A program made the position numbers and the translations under genes. This document shows, piece by piece, positions 1 to 10,243 of a DNA stretch of 64,000 bases (the first letter of the stretch is position 1; the number at the start of each line of letters is the position of its first letter). This DNA comes from Lepidodermella squamata (lineage: Eukaryota; Gastrotricha). The notes beneath the pieces were generated by a model. The model was not told where the DNA came from. It saw only the letters and a program-made list of their open reading frames with translations, and made no database searches. Location: NCBI GenBank assembly GCA_047495785.1, contig JBLDXI010000024.1:806001-870000 (forward strand), read 5' to 3'.

Positions 1-160
1 ATAAAATATTGAAATTATTACGATGGCTTGTGTGTTAAGGTGATTATCATGCCATTTTCTTGATCTTTTACGCAAACAATGCCAAAATGTGCCCATCGTT
101 CACGTGAAAAATTCACGATATAACAAGCAACCTCGAGAAAGTAGATCTATAGAAGCTCAG

Positions 161-433
161 ATGTCGTTTCGAATGAATTTCCTCATTAACGGAATTGCGA
201 TAACTTGTCTCGGCGGCAGTTTGGGAGCGCTGATTGGCTATGTATCGGTCAGTGCCGCTTGTCGCGACGAGTGCGACGTATTTGTTGGGACGATCGGCTG
301 CACAGGCGGCTTCGTTATCGGCGCGTGCCTCGGCTTGTCAATACTTCTCATTCACTCGTTTTTCCATCATTTGCGGCAGCCAAATGTTGATGACCTACAT
401 TCGAGCGACCAGTCGTCATTGCAATCAGCCTGA
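161..433 (+). CDS. Small two-transmembrane protein, unknown
   Basis: The open frame reaches upstream to about position 44, but its first in-frame ATG is at 161, giving 90 residues. It has two hydrophobic glycine-rich segments (about residues 7-30 and 43-66) joined by a short loop with the Cys pair CRDEC, then a His- and Ser-rich polar tail ending LQSA. An AATAAA follows near 528. The window starts 160 bp upstream, so an earlier coding exon cannot be excluded. No family was recognised; the Gly-rich paired helices suggest a membrane hairpin. The moderate confidence reflects the small size and the uncertain start. Confidence 0.45.
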   Translation: MSFRMNFLINGIAITCLGGSLGALIGYVSVSAACRDECDVFVGTIGCTGGFVIGACLGLSILLIHSFFHHLRQPNVDDLHSSDQSSLQSA

Positions 434-821
434 CCTGCTAGAAACAATAATGTCGACAAACCTTGACCTATTTTCAATGCGCCGTGTGCTTTCAAAATAT
501 TTCCTCCACCTTAATTAAATTGAATTAATAAATTGTTATTCATCGATAAATATGTTTTATGCTTTTTCGTCATCAAAATGAGGAGGCGTAATGACACTTG
601 AGTTCAACCTGAAAAATTACATGACGTTGATCAGAAGGTGTCGAAAATGCAATAAAAAATCAAACTTAATTTGAAAGTAGGTTGGTTAAACACTTCAAGA
701 ATAATGACGCAGTGTTTACTGTTCAGAAGGGATCATAAAACGTTGACACCTTCCTACCTAGAGCTCAGCCAAGGCTATATAAAACGCCCTTGAATTGGAT
801 TTTAGACCTAATTTTTTGGAA
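434..821. other. Intergenic: 3' end of first gene and promoter of first DD3-3-like gene
   Basis: AT-rich spacer. It holds an AATAAA near 528 and the TATA box at 776-784. No supported open frame was seen. Confidence 0.5.
776..784 (+). promoter_or_regulatory. TATA box of DD3-3-like gene 1
   Basis: TATATAAAA lies 46 bp before the ATG at 822. A start of transcription about 30 bp downstream would leave a 5' leader of roughly 15 bp. Confidence 0.6.
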
Positions 822-3781
822 ATGTCAGTAATTTCAAGAGCTTTTATTCTTATTCTAGCGTCGACATCAGCTCGATGCGATGTTTATATGCATAACCCAC
901 GTGGTTCAAACGACCGGCTGAATGCTGAAGACGCGCAGCGACAAAATGCGAACCGGCTGTTCGACTCGCAGAACAACGCGAAGGGCGGGTATAACGTCGG
1001 CGAAACTACGTCACAGCGAGCGGCAACCGAGGCTGAATTCTACCGCATGTTGTACTTCCAAAGCGGGGCAAATGCGAACGAAGAGACGTACCTGCCCATC
1101 GAATGGACGAATCAGCACGGCTGCGCGACGGAAAATACCGAGCTGACGTGTAATCTCGTTGTTCAAATGCTGTGCCAGCCCGATGTCAAGGTAACGCCGC
1201 CTGAATGGGAGATTCGCGACGGCCAAACCGAGCAGACAGTTCGATTTTCGAACCCGCAAAGCAACGAAGATCTGCAACGTCAAAACCAGCGTCGAGCGAA
1301 CGATTTGAACAACGCGAATGAGGGTGTCAACGAGCCGTGGGAATGGTATAACGAGTGCTACCAACGTGAAAGAAATGTCAATCTGTTCACTGCTGAGCGG
1401 AAATTGAATACGATCAACCTGAATAACGCTCAGTATTCTTCAGCGATTTTTACGCGGCAGAATAACAACGGGAATCGACATGGCTACGAATGCCCTGAGG
1501 AAAGGGACTACTATCCGTATTTCGGCCCATCGCCCTGGAAAGATATCGCTATTTTGACGGATTCGCAGGGCGGCAGGTGCAGCTATTTCAAGTCTAACAG
1601 CTTTTCTGGGACTCGAAGCCGAGGTGTCTGTGCAGCGGCTGACGGAACCCGGCAGCCGAGCCAATATCGGTACAACAACGCAACATCCTGCGCCGCTGCT
1701 GGTTTTGCCTGGTTTCAGGTGTTCAATTTTCTCGAAAAAGCCACTCGTAAGTATAGCAAATAAATAAATAAAAAATTATTAATTTTATTGTAAACAGAAT
1801 TCACCTCGGAATCGTCTTGTACCGGAGCTTCAACCAATAAAATTAACTACATTTGGGCTGTCCCATGGGATGCCAAGAACGTCAAGACCCCGGAGTGCCT
1901 AGTTCAGATGCCTGATCCAGACTGCTCCGAGGGTCCATGGACGCGCTCGAACCATCTTGGAAACACGAAAAGTGGCGATGCACCCCGATACACATGGACG
2001 ATCCCATATTTCCCGTCTAACAAAACTCAACGATGCGTTCTCAGAGTCCGGTATAACATCACATCCGGCGACTACGACCCAATGCGAACAGACGCCAAGA
2101 AGAATCAGCCGAAAACCGACGATATTAAGCGATATTAGTAAGTTGATGAAATTCAATTTTTTCGCTATAGTAACCTGTTATTTTTTCCAGTGAAAATTTA
2201 TTCAAAAACAAGTCGCAAGAAATACGAAACTTGAAAAACATGACCGATGCTGAGAAAAATGCGGCCATTTTCAGGCTTGAGGCTGACTTGAAGGCTGAGG
2301 CTAACGCGAAACTCGCCGAATGGGTGTCGCCGATTCAGACCAATCCGAAGATTGCGATTGCTCCTGATTTCCCGAAAGTTCAGTTCGCAACAAATGCCGA
2401 TCAAATGGGCCGCGTTTTTCAAGATCGAAGCCACGTTTTCCGTTTAGCGCCTCGGCCAAGCGGTGCGGCTGGAAAACGAATTTATAACCTGAATGTGAGA
2501 GGAAAACGTGGAAATATCGTTCAGGTAAATTTTAAAAATAAATTAAATTTTTTAGAATACTTGAAATTTTATTAATTCGTTAGGCCTACCCAGCAGTTGA
2601 GTACGACTTCATTCCGAATAATTTGGTGGTCTCGAGGGACAATTTGGTTCATATTCAGGTGGATTTATTTTTACTATTTTTTGCGAATAATTTTATAAAT
2701 TTTATTTTATTTTATAATTTTATTTATTTTACGATTTTTTAATGACTTTTTCACTATAAAGTGGACGGGTTCTAACCGCGTTGTTGGAGACGGTGAAGGC
2801 CGCCAAGGAACCGATCGAAGCAACATTGTTCAAGTGGCCAATTTAGGCGCAAACTACCCCCTCCGCGCTCCTAACTTCACGCTGTCCATGTTCTCCGGGG
2901 CTAAGGTCGTGTGGACCCCATTCGATTACCCCGAACAGTTCCGCTATCTCACCGGCGGTGTAACAAGGGCGATCAAAGCCCCTGAAACTCCTCTGGCTGA
3001 GAGCAGTTACGTTAAGGCTGATAGTGAAAACTACTTGCTATACCGAAACGTCAATAATACGATAAACAAAGCGATAGAGTCGCTGCAAGGCAACGATCTT
3101 CGACGCCGAGGTGATAGCGAAACCCATACCAGCCGCAGGAGAATTCGTAAAATCGGGCTGAACGATAATAGACCAGAATCTAACACCGAGTTCTGGCAAA
3201 CTATTCTGGCGAAAAGAAAGCGCCGGGAAGCTGCCGAAGTCTACGAGGGTTCGGATTTCATTGCGGCTGAAAGAAAGCGAGGCGATGAAAACGATATATC
3301 GAATGTTGATAACTGGGACTGGACGGAGAATAATCAGCGAAGACAGGATGATGGGGATGATGGCGATCAAACTCCTACCCGAAGCCCGCCGAGATCTATC
3401 GCCAGTGCGGCTGCTACGGACAACCGGCCTTTGTCGAAAACGATCGGAAGCGACGGATATACGGATGGAAATCTTGCCCTTGCCTTGTTAACAAGCGGTT
3501 ATTACTGGTATATTTTATTCAAATTTGAATGAAATGAAAATCAATTTTTTTCCCGATATTATAGGTGTACGTTTGGAAGTGATTGTCCGGACTACATACC
3601 CAAGACGTACATAGCCCCGGCGAATGTCACGGAGAATAATTTGAATCCGACGCTGGATCAAGCTTCGCCAACTTTTCCCGGAGTGTTGCTGTCATTCAAC
3701 CCTGGCACTTACTTCTACATCAGTTCGCGAAATAACAAATTCTCAAATCGCATGCAAAAAGGCCGCCTGGAGGTTAGGTGA
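822..3781 (+). CDS. DD3-3-like secreted protein, copy 1 (divergent)
   Basis: Six exons: 822-1746, 1798-2137, 2191-2524, 2584-2658, 2762-3507 and 3565-3781, giving 878 residues. A signal peptide (about residues 1-19) is followed by [14 protein letters not shown], the hallmark start of Dictyostelium protein DD3-3 and its animal relatives. Conserved blocks follow: [75 protein letters not shown] and a C-terminal Cys module ([12 protein letters not shown]). The molecular function of DD3-3 proteins is not known to me. This copy is the most divergent of the four: its late exon carries a long highly charged Arg/Lys/Asp/Glu stretch (3000-3430) where the others are short. AATAAA is at 3903. The DD3-3 assignment is from remembered motif similarity, so a database check would be decisive. 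Confidence 0.8.
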
Positions 3782-4049
3782 AAACAGCGCCCGTCCCAAC
3801 CGTTTCGATACACAAATATTTGTAGATAGAATTTTCTATGATTTTTCAGGCAAGCCGATTTTATTAAAATCTTTCGAAAGTATTGAGATGAAAAATTGAG
3901 GAAATAAATAATTAATGAAATTTGTTGTTTTCATGTTAGAATTTCTGGCGCTACTTTAAGCCGAAAAACGTGTTCACAACTAACGGCTTAATCTCTTTCA
4001 ATACCTTTTTGAAGCCTAACGAACAGAGCATTTCGCGACAGTTTAAAAA

Positions 4050-6787
4050 ATGAAATCCCAGAAACTATTCTTGGTCGGTTTTTTGGCTTGTGGTCTTTCA
4101 CCTGTTTTGGGTGATATTTACCTTCATAACCCTCGAGGTTCGAACAATCGCTTGTCCCAGGCGACGCCGAATCGAAAAAATGCGAATCGGCTGTTCGATT
4201 CGCAGAATAACGCGAAGGGCGGCTATAACGTCGGAGAGTTAGGAGCAGACCGAGCCAATAACGAAACCCGATTCTATAAAATGATTTACTTCCAAAGTGG
4301 CGCTAGTAGCAACGAGCCGTCTTATTTGACCCTGGAAATGTCCTACCAGCATGGTTGTGGCGTTGATGAGCTGAAGTGCCGCGTTGTGGTTCAATACATG
4401 TGCCAACCTGAAACTGACCAATCGCCGACTTGGCAGATTCGGGATGGCAGTAATGAAGACACGCCAAGTTACACAGCCCCGAAAAAAGTCAGTGAAACTA
4501 ACGCGGAAATGTTATCACGGCGTAATGCAGATCTATCGAAAAGTTCAATGAACGGGCAGCACGAAAGCTGGGACTCTTACAACCACTGCTATTTCAGGAA
4601 ACGGAACGAAGGACTTTTCATCGCAGATCAGAGGATTCGAGAAAATGGTCTTGGCTACTCGGGCGCGACCTTCACCCGTCAAAATTCAAAAGGCAAACGG
4701 TACGGCTACGAATGCCCTGAAGAGCGAGATTACTACCCGTATTGGCATCCAAGTCAATGGAAAGATGCGGCGATTTTGACAGATGACGTAGCTGAATGTG
4801 ATGCTATTCGAAGGTCGAGTTTCAGCGCGAGAAACACGCTAGGCATATGCGCAAAGGCTGACAGTACTCGGCAGCTGATTGCTGAAACGGCTACTGCTTG
4901 CTTGGAATCCGGCGCCAACTGGCTGTTAGTTAACAATTATCTAGAAAAAGCGCCAGGTAAATCTAAAACAAGCCGATATTTTTTAAATATTCTATTGAAT
5001 TTCACAGCAATTAATTCGGAATCTGCATGCACTTCCAAGACAAATGATCGTTTTACTTACATTTGGGGAGTCCCGTATGACGCTGCAAATTTGACGAGGA
5101 AAGAATGCCTAGTTGCTGTTCCTGCGCCTGAATGCCAAAAGGCCCCGTTATCTCGCCCTAACCACCTTGGAATTGCCGACGGCACGGGAGAATACCCTCG
5201 ATACCAATGGACTCTGCCTCATTTCCCGTCGAAAACTAACCAAAAATGCGTTTTGCGAGTTCGCTACAACATTACGAATGGTGATTTCGATCACAGCACC
5301 ACTGATGCAGAGAGCAACTATGTGAGACCGGCTAAAATTACCAAAAAATAGTAAGCTTTCCGTTAAATTTCGAATTATATCGCCCGAACTATGTACATAT
5401 ATAGCATGGAAGAATTTCGTGATAAAGCCGCTGAAATTCGGAAGTGGCGCAACATGACTGCTAGGGCAATTCGAGGGGTAATTGAGGATTTGCGCGACGA
5501 AATGCGGCAAAAAGCGATGGATGAGATAGCGAGTAGCGCATCGCCTGTTCGCCAGAACCCTCAGGTTGCGATTTTCTCCGATTTCCCCGAAGTTCAGCTA
5601 GCTATTAACACAGATCAGGTTGGCTCTTCAATGGTCAATAATTAATACGTTTTGAGTTATTCGAATTCAGACCGGCAGAGTGTTTCAAGATCGCTCGCAT
5701 GTCTTTCGCCTTGTACCGAGACCGCCTGAAGTTCCCGCTGGCCGAACTATTTACAACTTGAACGTTCGAGGCAAACGTGGTAACATCGTTCAGGCTTACA
5801 ACGCTGTTGAATACGACTTCATACCGAATAAGCTGGACGTAACAACATCAGACTTGATTCATGTAATCATCAATTCAACTTTGCCCCTCCGCCGCCTTAT
5901 TGAATTTACAGATTCAATGGACTGGCTCGAATCACCAAGTTGGCGATGGAGAAGGCGCCCGGCAGACTGATCGTAGCAACATTGTTCAGATTGCGGATCC
6001 GTCGAAGAACTACCCACTGAAAGGGTCAAACGTTACAATGTGGAGAAATGCCAAGGTTCTGTGGACACCATTTCAAACCAGGGACCTATTCGTGGACCCG
6101 TCAGCGGGCGCCGTGCTGAACAATTTGCAACTCAATGCCATAGCAGGCCGAGCCAAGGCTCAAGCGTTTGTTAACGCCCTGAAACAAGCTATCAACGAGT
6201 AAGTTGGCCTAATTTTTGAAATCAATCGACAATAACCAGAAGTTTCAAAAAGTGGCGAAGGAAAGGTAGCACTCAGTGATGACGTACCTTCGGACGATGC
6301 TGATGATCATGATCAAGACCCAGAGAAAGATTTGGATGACAACATGCCAAATCCTGTTATGCCAATGAGGAAACGTCGCCAAGCTGCCGAATCAACCGTG
6401 TCCATCGGCCCAGGTGGGCTCAACGATAAACAGTTAGCTTTAGCACTGATGACAAGTGGATATTATTGGTAAAATAATTACAATGACAATTCAAACTGGA
6501 AAAAAATATTTTATCAGGTGCGTTGATCGAACTGGCTGTCCATCCTATATTCCGGATAATTTCGTCATGGGACTGACGAAAAAGCCGCGTTCTGATCCGC
6601 GTCTCGATGTCACCCCGGCATCATTCCAGGGCGTGCTGCTTAGCTTTAACCGCGGGACATATTACTACATGTCGACAAGGTGATGCTAAATTACAGTTAA
6701 ATGTTACTTTTTATCCAATCTTTTCGTCATTTCAGAAACAACAAATTCACAAACAGGTCGCAGAAAGGGCGAATAGTTGTCGCATGA
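4050..6787 (+). CDS. DD3-3-like secreted protein, copy 2
   Basis: Eight exons: 4050-4956, 5008-5350, 5405-5618, 5671-5862, 5912-6198, 6253-6468, 6518-6679 and 6736-6787, giving 790 residues. The start ATG begins a clean signal peptide ([15 protein letters not shown]), then [14 protein letters not shown]. The Cys motif [12 protein letters not shown], the block [20 protein letters not shown] and the C-terminal GYYWC...CPSYIP are shared with its neighbours. A multibasic RKRR (6368-6379) precedes the C-terminal module and looks like a proprotein-convertase site. It has the most introns of the array: the one at 5619-5670 is absent from the other three. The first intron, 4957-5007, is 51 bp with no stop in frame, so retention would insert 17 residues. 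AATAAA is at 6888. Confidence 0.82.
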
Positions 6788-6999
6788 GTTTGACCTAGAA
6801 TGACGCAAAGCTATCCGTGCAATTTAATTTTCTGACAACCTTAAAAAAGATCAATTTTTCGAAAAACTAGTTTAAGCTTTTTTTGATAATAAAACCTGTT
6901 CACGGCACTTTCTGCCAGCAGTATCAACGTAGAACGCCTACAACAGCATGAGCTTTTGCATGACGTCTATTAGCATCAACCGAATCAAAACAACCACCC

Positions 7000-7006
7000 T
7001 ATAAAA
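7000..7006 (+). promoter_or_regulatory. TATA box of DD3-3-like gene 3
   Basis: TATAAAA lies 74 bp before the ATG at 7074. Confidence 0.55.
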
Positions 7007-7073
7007 CAGTGCACGAAAGCTGCTGTTAGCTATTGAAATTCTTCCGTAAAAAGGATAACACTCACATTTTGAG

Positions 7074-9791
7074 ATGAAGCACCTGAGCTTGTTAGGTGTA
7101 ATACTGCTATCGAGCAGCGTTTTCGCCGATGTTTATTTACATAACCCTCGGGGTTCAAACGATCGGTTGTTCCTAGCAACAGGCAACCGTAAGAATGCGA
7201 ATCGTTTGTTCGATTCTCAAAACAACGCTAAGGGTGGCTACAACGTCGGCGAGGTTGGAGCTGGGCCGGCTAACAACGAGACTGAATTCTACAAAATGAT
7301 ATATTTCCAGAGCGGGGTCAACTCTGGCGAGGATTCTTACCTAACCCTGGAGGTGTCTTACCAGCACGGATGTGGCGTTGATGAGCTGGATTGCAAGGTC
7401 ATTGTTCAATACATGTGCCAAGCGGAAACTGACCAGTCAACGACGTGGCAAATTCGAGATGGCAGTAATGAAGATACCCCAACTTACACGGCACCTAAAA
7501 AAGTCGGCGAGACCGCGGCTGAAATGGCTGCCCGTCAAAGCGCTGATCTAACAAAGAGCCAGCTTAACGGCCAGCAGGAGAGTTGGGACAACTACAACAG
7601 CTGCTACTTGCGAAATCGAAATGAAGGCCTTTTCCTGGCGGACCAGCCACTTCAAAATAATGCATTAGGTTACGATAGCGCGATTTTCACAAGACAAAAC
7701 TCGAAAGGCAAGCGATATGGTTACGAATGCCCGGAAGAACGCGATTATTACCCGTATTGGCACCCGAACCAGTGGAAGGACGCGGCAATTCTCCTCGGAG
7801 ATGTAGCTGATTGTGATCGGTACAAGCGAGCTAGCTTCAGCGGGAAAAACACCTTGGGAGTTTGCGTTAAGGCGGACGGAACTCGAGACGCTAAACAACT
7901 GACAGCCGATTCCCCCGGAAACTGCACTGCTCTAGCTGGTTCCAGCTGGGTCCAGGTTTACAATTACCTCGAAAAAGCTACAGGTTAGTAAAATCATAAT
8001 CGCAAAGGCTTATTTTATAATGAATTATTCTAGCATTTACGAGCGAGGGAAGCTGCACCTCGAAATCTAATTCTAAGGTGACCTATATCTGGGGTGTCCC
8101 ATTCGACGCGGCAAATTACAACAAGAAAGAGTGTCTCGTCGCTCTACCAGTTCCAGACTGCCAGAAAGCTCCGATTTCACGCTCCAACCACCTCGGTCTT
8201 TCGGATGGTACCGGCGAGTATCCGAGATATCAATGGACCTTGCCGTACTTCCCATCGAACACAATTCAGCGATGTGTTTTAAGGGTCCGATACAATATTA
8301 CCAACGGTGATTTCGACCATGACACCACGGACGCCAAAAGCAATTTCCTTAGACCGGGAGAAGTTGCTCAAAAATAGTAAGAACTCCTCTATTTAGCGTG
8401 GGAATTTTTAGCTTTTAATTTTATAATTTTTCAGTCGAGAAATTTACCAAGCCAAGGCAGCTGTAATTCGTCAATGGAAAAACGCTACCCGACGTGAGAT
8501 AATGGATGCAATGGATGCCGCTCGGGATGAAACCAGCCGTCAGGCACAAGCTGAAATCCTGAGGGGGACATCGCCCGTTCGCCAAAATCCAAGAGTTCTT
8601 CTTTACCCGAATTTCCCAGAAGTTCAGCTCGCGATCAATACTGATCAAACTGGGCGCGTGTTCCAGGATAGGTCGCACGCTTTTCGTCTTGCGCCTCGGC
8701 CGAAAGAGGTTCCGTCTGGTCGCAAGATCTACAACTTGAACGTCCGCGGAAAGCGAGGCAACATAGTTCAGGCCTACAACGCCGTTGAATATGATTTCAT
8801 TCCGAATAATCTCGAATTGACTTCCAACGATGTCATTCATGTGAGTCTAAATTGTTCCTGGTTCAACTGATTTAACAAATTTTTTATGCAGATTCAATGG
8901 ACCGGATCTAACCATCAACCTGGAGATGGCGAGGGCAAAGCCGGAACAGATCGTAGCAATTTGGTTCAGATTCAAGATTCATCGAAAAACTACCCGCTAT
9001 CTGGCACGAATATCACCATGTGGCAAAATGCCAAGGTACATTGGACACCCTTTCAAACCCGGGGTATTCTCGTCGACCCTGGCCTGCCGACCCCGAACAA
9101 CCAGCAAGATCCTTTTTCACTGAAAAATAAAGCCGTTCGTATGGCTTCGTTCCTCAATCGCTTCATCAACGACGAGTAAGTATTGTAGCCTGATTTTCGA
9201 AGTTCAAAATTATTTAACAATGTTTTTACAGTGATTCATCTCCGAAATTAGCTGCTGAGCAGGTACCATCGGATGACGCTGACGATCATCCGCGGGATCG
9301 CGAGAAGGACCTCGATGACATGATGCCGAACCCAGTGATGCCGATGAGGCGTAAACGAGCTGCTGCCGATCCAACAACGCAAGCTCCGCCCCCGGCTGCT
9401 CAAATCGGCCCAAGTGGTCTAACGGACCAGCAAGTCGCCTTAGCCATGATGTCAAGCGGCTACTACTGGTGAGTGGACCGATATAATTTTTGATAGTCGA
9501 ATTCTTAATTTTTATCAATTTTTAAGGTGCATCGATCGCACTGGCTGCCCGAGCTACATTCCTGATAATTACGTGATGAATCTTAATAAGAAAGCGAAAC
9601 TCACCGCGAAACTTGACGAAGCACCGGCCTCGTTTCCGGGTGTTTTAGTCAGCTTCAACCGCGGCACTTATTACTACATGTCCACCAGGTAGGCAACACG
9701 CGATTTTGATTAAAATTAAGTCATACTGATTTTTTACAGGAACAACAAATTTACGAATCGATCGCAAAAGGGCAAATTTGTTGTATCATAA
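7074..9791 (+). CDS. DD3-3-like secreted protein, copy 3
   Basis: Seven exons: 7074-7983, 8034-8376, 8435-8840, 8892-9175, 9232-9468, 9527-9688 and 9740-9791, giving 797 residues. A signal peptide ends near [12 protein letters not shown]. All conserved blocks are present: [89 protein letters not shown] and the C-terminal GYYWC module. The multibasic RRKR (9347-9358) precedes a Pro/Ala-rich linker and the C-terminal module. Intron positions match copy 2 except that the intron inside the RVFQDRS exon is absent. AATAAA is at 9844. Together with copies 2 and 4 it forms a closely related trio; copy 1 is the outlier. Confidence 0.82.
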
Positions 9792-10243
9792 ATATTGCCG
9801 AAGCTGTTCCTGGCTTTTTTGTGACTTATTTATTCAATTTTTCAATAAAATATTTTTTCGAACAAGCCTTATAATTTTCTTGCCGTGATTACCTTATAAA
9901 ATTGAGGAATTTTCATGATGTATCCAGGTGATGACGAGAAAAAACGTGCTCGCGTGTGCAGTAAATAACTGCATTTTTTCTTATAGTCTGTTCATTTATA
10001 ACGTTGGATGAAAGAACAATAACGCACGCATGAGAAAATTAGCCGCCCTGACGCATTTCATGAGGTAACGAGCACGAGCGTGTGATGGCTAATCACCGCG
10101 AAAAAAATGCGTCATGAAACGACCCATAACCGAAGTTATAGCCGAATACGGGAAAAATGGTATGATCTCCCAATTTTGTGACGCAAACTGCTGTGAAAGC
10201 TAATAAACAATTACGGGTATATAAGGGCTAGCACCAGAGCAAA
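9792..10243. other. Intergenic between DD3-3-like copies 3 and 4
   Basis: Holds the copy 3 AATAAA (9844) and the copy 4 TATA box (10218). No supported gene was seen. Confidence 0.5.
10218..10225 (+). promoter_or_regulatory. TATA box of DD3-3-like gene 4; argues for the second ATG
   Basis: TATATAAG lies only 26 bp before the first in-frame ATG (10244). With the usual 30 bp spacing, transcription would begin past that ATG, so the ATG at 10262 is the more likely start. Confidence 0.55.
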
